From Parvularculaceae bacterium (GTDB taxonomy: Bacteria > Pseudomonadota > Alphaproteobacteria > Caulobacterales > Parvularculaceae): DNA of 64,000 nt. The DNA is taken from positions 186,001-250,000 of the forward strand of contig JANQSJ010000010.1 of the NCBI GenBank assembly GCA_028284065.1, given 5' to 3'. The translations under genes and the position numbers were made by a program. Below the pieces are notes generated by a model, which did not search any database, was not told the DNA's origin, and saw only the letters and a program-made list of their open reading frames with translations. Within the stretch, counting starts at the first letter, position 1; each line of letters begins with the position of its first letter. This document shows, piece after piece, positions 9,283 to 17,901 of this stretch.

Positions 9283-10079
9283 CAGCGCCAGCCCTCCACC
9301 GCCTGAACGAGATCGTCGATCGTCCGAGAAGGCACGTAATAGGCGTTCATTGCGTCGTCGGAGTTCCAGGCGGCGCCTTCCGTATCGTGACGTTCATCGA
9401 CGGGCATTTCCAGGTCGGTCATCGCCTCATGCAGGCTGGCGATTTCGGGCGTCGCCGCGCCCGCGAGGATCATCGCGCGGCGCGTCGGCTTGCGCTTCAG
9501 GTCCGCGTTCGACATAGCGCGAAGCTCAGCGCGCAGCGCCGGCGATAACCGGAACCCCATCGCTTCCTCCGGGTCGTCAGCGGAGGCCGGCGCTTTCGCA
9601 TCCGGATCGTCGGGAAGCGGCATCGCCGCCTGCGCGCTCGATAACTCCTTAAGATATACGGCGCCGTCGATCACCGGATCCCACAGGATAACGCCCGCCG
9701 GTCCGCGCGGCACGCGCTGGGCGGCGCGCACGGCCGCCGAGGCGCCGAGGCGCAACCCGATCCACAGGGCGCGCGAGGCGCGGCTCATGTCCATCAGCTC
9801 GTCATGGGCCGCAATGACATCCGCGCCCATCGTGGACAAAGTCAGCTCATCGCACGCGCCGGCGGAGTCGCCCGCGCCGCGATAATCAAATCGCAGCGTC
9901 GGCGCGCCCTTCGCGGCGAGGCGATCGGCGAGCACTCGCAGCATGCGGTGAGCGCGCGCGCCCTCCTCCCCGATTGGGCCGCAGATCAGAACCGCCGGGC
10001 GCAGGCCGGCGCGCGCCTCGGCGGGATGATAGTATCCAAAAAGCGGCGCCTCGCTTGAGCCGAAATGAAACGCGGGCAT
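9282..10079 (-). CDS. alpha/beta hydrolase-fold protein lacking the usual nucleophile
   Basis: This 265-residue protein keeps the fold landmarks FGYYHPA, CGPIGEEGARAHRM and RFDYRGAGDSAG, which place it with exosortase-associated hydrolase 2-like proteins. The nucleophile elbow reads GLRLGAS: the GxSxG Ser is replaced by Arg, so it is probably non-catalytic or uses other chemistry. It has a GGAGAGG ribosome binding site before the ATG at 10079, and it ends in a TGATG overlap with the Cys-type hydrolase. The pair may form a heteromer, which is inference. It is divergent from the thioesterase gene across a 60-bp gap. Confidence 0.72.
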   Translation of the reverse strand: MPAFHFGSSEAPLFGYYHPAEARAGLRPAVLICGPIGEEGARAHRMLRVLADRLAAKGAPTLRFDYRGAGDSAGACDELTLSTMGADVIAAHDELMDMSRASRALWIGLRLGASAAVRAAQRVPRGPAGVILWDPVIDGAVYLKELSSAQAAMPLPDDPDAKAPASADDPEEAMGFRLSPALRAELRAMSNADLKRKPTRRAMILAGAATPEIASLHEAMTDLEMPVDERHDTEGAAWNSDDAMNAYYVPSRTIDDLVQAVEGWR

Positions 10080-10139
10080 AAAAGCCTCTCCGCATCCGCC
10101 TTACGGCATGATTAGACCGCTGCGCCCTAAAAAAGAACT

Positions 10140-10886
10140 ATGCCGCCAAACCGCCCGACGCGATTTCATTGCCTTCAGCCACGCCCCATGGCCCGCGGCC
10201 GCATTGCGCTCTTTCCCTATGCAGGAGGGGGACCTGCCGCGTTTGCGCCGCTGGCGCGCGCCGCGGCGGACCATCTGGAGCTTTACGCTTATTGCCCGCA
10301 AGGCCGAGACTTGCGCGACGACGAGGCGCCGGCGACTGACTGGGCGGCGCTCGTCGCAGACGCCGCCAAGGGTCTCGCCGGCCTGCCGCCGGGCCCGTTT
10401 GTCCTTTACGGACACAGCCTCGGCGCGATGCTCGCGGCGGATCTCGCAGGGACGGCGCGCGGGCGCGACCTGAAGGCTCTAATCGTCGGCGCGCGCGCCT
10501 GCCCGAACGGCGATTTCACTCGCTACGCGGACCTGCCGGACGACGATACGGCTCTGTTTGAGCAACTCGCAGAGGAGTACGGCCCCTCGCCGCCCGGCAT
10601 GACCGGCGAGGACGTCCGCGCCATCGCGGCAGATCGCCTGCGGACTGATCTGCGCCTGCTCGCCTCGCGGGCGGCGGCGCCGGCGCGCCAGATCGACCCG
10701 CCGATCATCGCTGTGACGGGCATTGCCGATCCGTCGACGCCGCCAGACGCCGTCGCGCCCTGGGCCGCTATGACGCGCGGCGGCTTCCGCCTCGAGCGCG
10801 TTCCGGGCGGGCATTACTTTGTCCACTCGGAGGCGCGCGCCCTGTCGCGCCTTCTCGCCGGCGCCTTCGACGAGGCGGCGCGCTAA
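10140..10886 (+). CDS. type II thioesterase (external editing thioesterase)
   Basis: This 248-residue protein has the RifR/GrsT-type layout. FPYAGGGPAAF is near the N-terminus, the nucleophile elbow is GHSLGAML (Ser), and the late GGHYFVHSEA supplies the catalytic His. Such proteins clear misprimed or stalled acyl groups from carrier proteins of PKS/NRPS lines, and sometimes release product. The gene is on the plus strand and is convergent with the last NRPS gene; the two stop codons overlap (10883-10886). The first ATG is used; ATG 10188 would trim 16 non-conserved residues. Confidence 0.85.
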   Translation: MPPNRPTRFHCLQPRPMARGRIALFPYAGGGPAAFAPLARAAADHLELYAYCPQGRDLRDDEAPATDWAALVADAAKGLAGLPPGPFVLYGHSLGAMLAADLAGTARGRDLKALIVGARACPNGDFTRYADLPDDDTALFEQLAEEYGPSPPGMTGEDVRAIAADRLRTDLRLLASRAAAPARQIDPPIIAVTGIADPSTPPDAVAPWAAMTRGGFRLERVPGGHYFVHSEARALSRLLAGAFDEAAR

Positions 10887-13800
10887 CTGGCCTCCGCGGC
10901 GCGGGCGATCTGCTCAAGCGTCTCGAAGATCGCAGCGCGGGCCGACACCTTCTTGCCCGTGCGGCTTTTTACAATCGCCGCCATGCGCGCCGCTTGCAGC
11001 GATTGTCCGCCAAGTTCGAAGAAATTGTCCGTGACGGCCACATCCTCCACCGGCAAGAGCTCGCGCCAGATTTCCGCAATCGCCTGCTCAAGCGCGCTGC
11101 GCGGGGGGGTGCGCTCGCGAGCCGGACGCGCGCCAATCGCCGGATCGGGCAGCGCCTTGCGGTCGACCTTGCCATTCTCCGTCAACGGAATGGCCTCAAG
11201 CTCAACAAAAAACTGCGGCAGCATGTAGGCCGGCAGCGTCTCTCGCAAAGCCCGGCGCAGCTCGCTTCCTGTGGCCCGGACGCCGTCCCTGAGCCTCACA
11301 TAGGCGACGATCGCCGGTTCACCCCCTGCGTCGGGACGCACGGCGGCGACGCATTTTTCAACCCCTGGCGCGGCGTCAAGCGCCGCCTCGATCTCACCGA
11401 GTTCGATCCGGAAGCCGCGCACCTTCACCTGACTGTCCATTCGCCCCAGAATCTCGATCTCGCCCGACGCCGTCCAACGGGCGAGGTCGCCAGTGCGGTA
11501 GACGCGCGCCTTGCGATCATCTGACGAGACGTCAACCGCAAAGGGATCGTCGAGGAACCGCTCCGCCGTCAGTTCCGGCCGGCCGAGATACCCCGCCGCC
11601 ACGCCGTCGCCGCCGATCCATAACTCGCCTGAGGCGCATTGCGGCCGCAACGCTCCGCTCCCATCGACGATGTAAAGACGCGTGTTGTCGATCGCCCGGC
11701 CGACGGAAACTTCGGATGCGTCGTCTATCCGTTTGCAGGCGGACCAGACGGTGGTCTCGGTGGGCCCGTACATGTTCCAGAGCGCGCCGACGCGCGAGAG
11801 GAGATCGCCCGCGAGCGACGGCGTCAGCGCTTCGCCGCCGCAAAGCGCCTTAAGGCGCGGCGAGCCTCCCCAGCCGCTGTCGACGAGGAGCCTCCACGTC
11901 GCAGGCGTCGCTTGCATGACTGTTGCGTCGGCCAACAGCTCGTCAAGCGCGAAGGGATCGCCGCTGTCTTCGCTCGACGCCAGGATCGTCCGTGCGCCCA
12001 CGGCAAGCGGCAGAAACAACTCGAGAATGGAGATGTCGAAGGACAGCGTCGTGACGGCGAGGAGCGTATCGTCTCGCGACAGACCCGGTTCGCGCGCCAT
12101 CGACCGCAGAAAGTTCGCAAGCGCCCCATGCGTGTTTTCAACGCCCTTGGGCCGGCCAGTGGAGCCGGACGTGTAGATCACATAGGCGCGGCGGTCGGGA
12201 TCGTAGGCCGGCGGCGGCGTATCATTCGCGACGTGGCTGACATCTTCGAGCGCAATCAGCCGACGTCCGCCCGAAGCGGCGCCCGCCTCCCCGAGAATAT
12301 CGAAATCCGCCGCTTCATCAGCGATCAGCGCTAGGGCGCCGGAGTCCGCCACCATGTAGCTGAGGCGGTCCTCCGGATACGTTGGATCAAGCGGCAGGTA
12401 GGCCGCGCCAACGCGCCAGGCGGCTAAGCAGGCGGCGACGAGGTCAGGCCCCCGACCGGCCATTACCCCGACGATAGCGCCTTCGCCAATGCCGGCCGCG
12501 GCGAGCGCCGAGGCGATGGCGTTGGCGCGGTCGGTCAGCGCCCGATAGGTGGTGTCCCGTCCGTCGCAAACGATGGCGACGGCGCCGGGATGGGCCGCGG
12601 CGGTCGCCGCGATGGCGCCAAGCGCGCCTTCAGAGGGTGCGTCGGTAACGGCGCCTCGACCGGACTCGAGGAGCGCCGCGCGCGCCTCTTCGTCCATCAT
12701 CGGCAGCCGGCCGAGCTGACAATCGGGATCGGCAAGGAACGCTGGCAGAAACGCCATGAAGCTCTCCGCAACCGCCTGCGCCTGGAGGCTGGAAAAAAGC
12801 ACCGTCGCGTACTGAATTTCGACACGCCCGCCGTCGCCGGCATCCACGACGCAGGCGGAGATATCGCACGGGACCGCCTGCGGGTTGACGGCGAATTCGT
12901 CGACTGTCGCGCCGCCAGCGAGCTTGACCGGCGCGGACTGGCGATAATCGAACAGAGTCTGGGCGAGCGGCGTGCGCGCCGGGTCACGCTCAATGCCAAT
13001 CTCGGCCGCGATTTCATCAGGCGCGGCGAAGACGCGGCCGGCGCCTTCGATGACGCTCTCGCGCAATTCGGCTATCAAATTGCGCCCGGAAGCGTCCATC
13101 ACGGGCCTAGCGCGGAAATGCAAGGTCGTGACGTAGCAGCCTAGGGCATCGCGAAGAGCAGGATCTTCGCGCACGGCCGCGGGCGACGTGACAATAATGT
13201 CGTCCTGCCCGCTTAGCCTTCCGAGGAACGCCGCCCAGACGGCGAGGAAGACGACAAACGGCGTCGTCTTTTCGGCCCGCGCCAGCGCGCGCGCGGCGGT
13301 CATGTCCTCGGGCGGAAGATCGAAGCGCACCCAACCGCCTGCGTGGTCGAAAAGCTCCGGACGTTGACGATCGGTCGGCGGCTCATAGGGCGCGGGCGGC
13401 GATCTCAGGACGTCACGCCAATAGGCGAGGTCCGATGCGGCGGCGGCCCGCCGTTCTTTCTCCAGCGCCGCGGACTGCGCGGCGAGCGTCGCTACATCCC
13501 GGGCTTCTGGTTCTTCTCCCGCCGCCCGCGCCGAATAGCGACGCGCGACCGTGTCGATAAGAATGCCCGACGATGCGCCGTCCCAGATCGTGTGATGGAC
13601 GCTTAGGGCCAGCGTCGCGCGCAATGGGTCTTCGCGCATGAAGAGCGCTCTGAAGAGCGGCCCCTCCTCCAGAGACGGCCTGGTAGCCCAGAATTTCTCT
13701 AAGCGTGCGCTGGCGGCGTCCGCATCGACTGCGCCATCGGCGATCTCTACCCGCGCCCGGACGCCGTTCGACGACGACGCGCGGAGGGGCGAGAGGCGTT

Positions 13801-14200
13801 GGCGCTCGCCCTTCGCGCTGATCCGCATCGCGAGAGCCTCATGGCTTGCGCAGACCTCATCGAACGCTGTGCAGAAGGCGGCATCGTCTAGCGAACCATC
13901 GATCCGCCAGGCGATCCGAAGCCAGGATAGCCCGGCCCCGTCGTCAAGCGCTTCATGCGCCCAAAAACGATCTTGCAGAAATGACAACGGAACGCCGCCA
14001 TCCGATGCGCCGGCGTCGTCCTCACGCAGGGCAAGCTCGGCGAGGATCATCGGCTTCGACGCACGAATGCGCGCCGCCAGCTCCGGCGTTATGGCGCCTT
14101 CCGGCGCTGCGACCGAAAGGCGATCGCCGTCTATGCTGAGGCTTGCGCCCAGTTGAGCGAGCTCGGCCAGCAGGTCCGCGATATCCTGGCGCCCGTTCAA
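10883..14200 (-). CDS. non-ribosomal peptide synthetase: TubC docking domain-C-A-PCP
   Basis: A 1105-residue single-module NRPS. Residues 1-58 match the TubC-type N-terminal docking domain (ending ITPELAARIRASKPMILAEL). The condensation domain spans about 70-490, with HHTIWDG at 202-208. The adenylation domain (about 515-990) has TSGSTGRPKG, YGPTET, RTGDLARW and the Lys of ENGKVDRKALP. The PCP has Ser1067 in LGGQSL. By-eye mapping of specificity residues gives D-I-L-A-L-G-M-V-W-K, close to glycine codes. There is no thioesterase or reductase domain. Translation starts with TTG, overlapping the previous gene's TGA. This should be the last module of the line. Confidence 0.92.
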   Translation of the reverse strand: MNGRQDIADLLAELAQLGASLSIDGDRLSVAAPEGAITPELAARIRASKPMILAELALREDDAGASDGGVPLSFLQDRFWAHEALDDGAGLSWLRIAWRIDGSLDDAAFCTAFDEVCASHEALAMRISAKGERQRLSPLRASSSNGVRARVEIADGAVDADAASARLEKFWATRPSLEEGPLFRALFMREDPLRATLALSVHHTIWDGASSGILIDTVARRYSARAAGEEPEARDVATLAAQSAALEKERRAAAASDLAYWRDVLRSPPAPYEPPTDRQRPELFDHAGGWVRFDLPPEDMTAARALARAEKTTPFVVFLAVWAAFLGRLSGQDDIIVTSPAAVREDPALRDALGCYVTTLHFRARPVMDASGRNLIAELRESVIEGAGRVFAAPDEIAAEIGIERDPARTPLAQTLFDYRQSAPVKLAGGATVDEFAVNPQAVPCDISACVVDAGDGGRVEIQYATVLFSSLQAQAVAESFMAFLPAFLADPDCQLGRLPMMDEEARAALLESGRGAVTDAPSEGALGAIAATAAAHPGAVAIVCDGRDTTYRALTDRANAIASALAAAGIGEGAIVGVMAGRGPDLVAACLAAWRVGAAYLPLDPTYPEDRLSYMVADSGALALIADEAADFDILGEAGAASGGRRLIALEDVSHVANDTPPPAYDPDRRAYVIYTSGSTGRPKGVENTHGALANFLRSMAREPGLSRDDTLLAVTTLSFDISILELFLPLAVGARTILASSEDSGDPFALDELLADATVMQATPATWRLLVDSGWGGSPRLKALCGGEALTPSLAGDLLSRVGALWNMYGPTETTVWSACKRIDDASEVSVGRAIDNTRLYIVDGSGALRPQCASGELWIGGDGVAAGYLGRPELTAERFLDDPFAVDVSSDDRKARVYRTGDLARWTASGEIEILGRMDSQVKVRGFRIELGEIEAALDAAPGVEKCVAAVRPDAGGEPAIVAYVRLRDGVRATGSELRRALRETLPAYMLPQFFVELEAIPLTENGKVDRKALPDPAIGARPARERTPPRSALEQAIAEIWRELLPVEDVAVTDNFFELGGQSLQAARMAAIVKSRTGKKVSARAAIFETLEQIARAAEAS

Positions 14201-17200
14201 AACTCCATTACCTTGATAGCAGGCGGCGCCCCAGCTTCGTCATAATCAGCGGACGCGGCGCAGGCGGCTTCTATGCGCGCCGCGAACGCGCCAAGATCAT
14301 CCGCATCGAACAGCCAGACAAGCCGAACGTCGCATCCGAGCCGCGCCCGAATGTCCGCAACGATCCGCGCCGCGCGCAAGGACTGTCCGCCAAGATCGAA
14401 GAAATTGTCCGTAAGCCCGATATCATAGCGCCCAAGCGCCGCCGCCACCGTTTCGATCACTGTCGCCTCGATATCCGTCATTGGACGCGCGGGATCCGCG
14501 GCAGACGCCTTGGCGTCGACGGACCGAGATATCGCTTCTGATTGTCGTACAGGCGCATCGGCCAGCGACGGGAGCCCCGCGCGCGCCGCGATCTCATCGG
14601 TCGATGCGGAGGGCGCGCCGGCCGACAATCTCACGACCTGAACGAACGCATCGATCCAGCCTTCAACCCGCGCCTCGTCGAAGACCTCACTGGCGTAATC
14701 GCAGTCGATCTCAAGCCGCTCTTCGCCTTTCCGTACCCCAACGAAAAAATCATACTGCGCCGACGCGCGCCGGTTCTCGAACGGCGTCGTTCGAGCCTCG
14801 CCGAAATCGAGACGCTCGAAAAAGCGCGTGACGTTGAGCGCCGTCTGGACGATCGGCGGCCGCGATGAGTCAAAGGGAACGCTGAGCCGGCGGGCGAGAT
14901 CGCCTGCGATGACATGAGGCCGGTCGCTTGCGGCGCTAAGCGCGTCCTGGGCGCGGACGGCGAGGTCGGCGATTGTCGGGTTCCCGGAAAGATCGATCAA
15001 GAGCGGCCACATGGAGACGCAAAAACCTACGGTCTCGACGCCGCTCGTCGCTTGGCCGGCCGACGGCGCGCCCACCACCAAGCGCTCCGCGCCAGAGATG
15101 CGAGACAGGACGAGGGCGAACGCGGCCATATAGGCGGCCGTGACCCCAACGCCCGCGTCGCGCGCGAGCGCAGCCGCCGCAGTGTCGGTCTCCGGCGAGA
15201 AGTCTTTCAGTATAGTCGCGCCGGCGCCGCGACGGCTCTCCGTATACGGTCGGTCCACAGGCAGCGACAGAGGCGCCGGCGCCTTACCGCCAAACGCGTC
15301 AACCCACGCATTGAGACAGCCCTCGCGCGCCGCCGGCCGGCATGCGTGGTTGACGAAGACGTCAAAGGGCTTGATCGAGGAGAGCCCCGGTCCCTCTTCG
15401 TATCGGGACTTGATATCCTTCAGAAGGAGATCGGTCGCGTAGCCGTCAAACACGATATGGTGGGCGTAAAGCGCAAACAGCCATTCGCCGTCGGCCATCC
15501 GAAGGAGCGTCGCGCGCGCCAAAGGGCCATTCTCAAGGTCGAAGCACGTCGACGCCTCCCGCGCGAAGAACGTGTCGCGAGCCTGGCGACGAGCCGCTTC
15601 GTCAAGTTGAGAAAGATCCTCCACGGTGAGGCGCAATCGCGCCGTGTCGTCGACCCATTGCCGCTCGCCGTCGGGATCGAACCGCATGCGGAACGCTTGC
15701 TGTGCGTTAAGGGAGGCCTCAACGGCCAACGTGAAGCGCCGCTCGTCAAGCGGCCCCTCGATCTTTAGGGAAATTGATTCGTTGTAGGCGCACGATGCCT
15801 CCGGCCCGAGTTGCGACGCGACCCAGATCTCCTGCTGACCCGGCGTAAGGGGCAGGCTGCGCCGCCGCACCGCTGGCGGCGCATTCTCGCGCGGTTGAAA
15901 CACCCCGTCGGCTTCCATTTCGAGAATGGAGTCGCGCGCCGCGTCGACAACGAAATCAACGTCCTCGTCAGTGTGCGCCGCCGTCATGTAGCTAGGAAAG
16001 TTCTCGAGGATATGAACACCGCGCTCACGAAGGTGGTAGAAAAAGAGATCGCCAAGCCGCCCTTCCCCTCCGGTGCGCAGGAACATTTGCGAGGCGAAGT
16101 GGGCGAGCTCGAATCTGACGCCGCGCTCCATAAAGAGATCATTGAGCGCGCCGGCAAGTCGATCGGTCTTTGCGTTGACGTCCTGATGAAGCGCGGGACC
16201 GGCGCTCTTAATGTATTTTAGGCAGGCATGCGCGGCGGCGATCGCCATCGGGTGGCGCACGAAGGTGCCGGCGAAGAAAGTGACGCCCGCCGTCGGCTTG
16301 CTGGCGTCGCCATAGCGCCATTGTCCGCCATCGAATGTATCCATGAACGCCGCGGACCCGGCGACGGCGCCGATTGGCATGCCGCCGGCGAGCACCTTGC
16401 CGTAGGTCGCGATATCGGCTTCGACGCCATAGTATTCCTGAGCGCCGCCGGTCCCGAGGCGGAAGCCGGTGATGACCTCATCGAATAGGAGGACGATGCC
16501 CTTCTCTTTCGTCAGCTTTCGAAGCGCCTTCAGGAACTCTTTCGGCCGGAACTCCGGCCGCCGGCTCTGTATCGGCTCGACCATCACGAGCGCGATCTCA
16601 TCTCCCCGGCGCGCGATGGCGTCGAGCGCGTCGTCCGATCCATACTCCAGGACAATCATGTTCGAGGTGGAGGCGAGCGGCACTCCCGGCGCCGACGGCC
16701 GCGTCGCGCGCCCCTCCCGTGTCGGCGCGCGGCCGACCAAGACCTCGTCGAAGTTCCCGTGATAGCTGCCGGCGAAGCAGACGACCTTGTCCCGGCCGGT
16801 CACCGTGCGCGCGACCCGCATCGCCGCCTGCACCGCTTCCGAGCCGGTGTTTACCCAGGAGACGCGCGCCATGCCCGTCAGCTCACAGAACAGCGCCGCC
16901 GCCTCGCCGGCGACGGGCGATTGCGGGCCGACCTCGAAGCCCTTGTCGAGCTGCGCGCGCATCGCCTCCGCAATGAAGGGCGCGCGATGGCCGAAAAAGT
17001 TCGGACCAAAACCATTCAGTAGGTCAACATACCGATTGCCATCAACGTCCCAGAGGTATGCGCCCTCCGACCGTTCCACGGCGATCGGATACACCATCTC
17101 CTTCCACAGCGGCGTGAAGCCCGCGGCGGTGCGCGGGTCGGCGAAGGCCGGCCGATAGGCTTGCGTTAGATCGCGCGACCCCGATGTCTTCGCCACATAG

Positions 17201-17877
17201 CGATCGGTCAGACGCCCTATGTGCGACAGTTGCCGTTCGGTTAGCGCCTCATCGCCCCCCTTGGCGACGAACGTCGTCTCGCTTAGGGGCGCCGCGCCTG
17301 CGGCCATAGCGGCGGGCGTTTGCTCGGAGGCCGGTTTCGGCGCCGACGCAGGCGCACTCGCCGCATTATTGGCGACTACGACTTTTTCCGTCTTGGACGC
17401 AGGGGCCGCGCCGAGCGCGCGCAACTGTTCGCGCATGAGATCGAGCTGCGCTTCGAAGATCGCTGCAAGACCGCCGTCAGCCGGCGCCGACTGGGAACCC
17501 AGCGGAGGGAGGGGCGTGTCAGCTTCCGCCCGAAACAACGCCGCGCCATCTGTCGATGCCGAAGGCGCAGGCGTCTCTTCAATCGGGGTTTCTGGCGCGA
17601 CATGCGGCGGCGCATCCGACGTTGCCGCCTCCGGGGCCATTTCGGCGTCCAGCCTCACAGCGAGCGCATTCATAGTCGGCGTCTGCTCGATCAGCTGGCG
17701 GAAGGTCGTCTTGACGGCAAACGCCTTCTGGATCGACGCGGCGAACTGCGTCAGAAATAATGAATCGAATCCGAGCGTCAGAAACGGCGCGTCCTGCGCA
17801 ATCTCCGATGGCTCATAGCCCGAAAGCTCAGATGCGATTTCGGTCGCTTCTTCGACAATGCGCTCAACACGGCTCAT
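14197..17877 (-). CDS. hybrid synthase: ACP-aminotransferase-condensation-PCP
   Basis: A 1226-residue protein. An ACP lies at 1-80 with Ser39 in LGFDSL. A Pro/Ala-rich linker (80-205) follows. A PLP-dependent class III/GSA-type aminotransferase spans about 225-655 (NTGSEAV, LLFDEVITGF, PLP Lys494 in YGKVLAGG). A condensation domain occupies about 675-1100 (HHIVFDG 806-812), and a PCP has Ser1166 in LGGQSL. Aminotransferases embedded after an ACP convert beta-keto thioesters to beta-amino acyl groups, as in mycosubtilin-type synthases. No adenylation domain is present between C and PCP. The C-terminal tail (DYDEAGAPP...KVMEF) is acidic/hydrophobic and could dock to the TubC domain of the next protein. 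It starts 24 bp after the KS-AT gene. Confidence 0.92.
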   Translation of the reverse strand: MSRVERIVEEATEIASELSGYEPSEIAQDAPFLTLGFDSLFLTQFAASIQKAFAVKTTFRQLIEQTPTMNALAVRLDAEMAPEAATSDAPPHVAPETPIEETPAPSASTDGAALFRAEADTPLPPLGSQSAPADGGLAAIFEAQLDLMREQLRALGAAPASKTEKVVVANNAASAPASAPKPASEQTPAAMAAGAAPLSETTFVAKGGDEALTERQLSHIGRLTDRYVAKTSGSRDLTQAYRPAFADPRTAAGFTPLWKEMVYPIAVERSEGAYLWDVDGNRYVDLLNGFGPNFFGHRAPFIAEAMRAQLDKGFEVGPQSPVAGEAAALFCELTGMARVSWVNTGSEAVQAAMRVARTVTGRDKVVCFAGSYHGNFDEVLVGRAPTREGRATRPSAPGVPLASTSNMIVLEYGSDDALDAIARRGDEIALVMVEPIQSRRPEFRPKEFLKALRKLTKEKGIVLLFDEVITGFRLGTGGAQEYYGVEADIATYGKVLAGGMPIGAVAGSAAFMDTFDGGQWRYGDASKPTAGVTFFAGTFVRHPMAIAAAHACLKYIKSAGPALHQDVNAKTDRLAGALNDLFMERGVRFELAHFASQMFLRTGGEGRLGDLFFYHLRERGVHILENFPSYMTAAHTDEDVDFVVDAARDSILEMEADGVFQPRENAPPAVRRRSLPLTPGQQEIWVASQLGPEASCAYNESISLKIEGPLDERRFTLAVEASLNAQQAFRMRFDPDGERQWVDDTARLRLTVEDLSQLDEAARRQARDTFFAREASTCFDLENGPLARATLLRMADGEWLFALYAHHIVFDGYATDLLLKDIKSRYEEGPGLSSIKPFDVFVNHACRPAAREGCLNAWVDAFGGKAPAPLSLPVDRPYTESRRGAGATILKDFSPETDTAAAALARDAGVGVTAAYMAAFALVLSRISGAERLVVGAPSAGQATSGVETVGFCVSMWPLLIDLSGNPTIADLAVRAQDALSAASDRPHVIAGDLARRLSVPFDSSRPPIVQTALNVTRFFERLDFGEARTTPFENRRASAQYDFFVGVRKGEERLEIDCDYASEVFDEARVEGWIDAFVQVVRLSAGAPSASTDEIAARAGLPSLADAPVRQSEAISRSVDAKASAADPARPMTDIEATVIETVAAALGRYDIGLTDNFFDLGGQSLRAARIVADIRARLGCDVRLVWLFDADDLGAFAARIEAACAASADYDEAGAPPAIKVMEF

Positions 17878-17901
17878 ACGCGCGCTTTCCTCGTCAACTC
17901 A

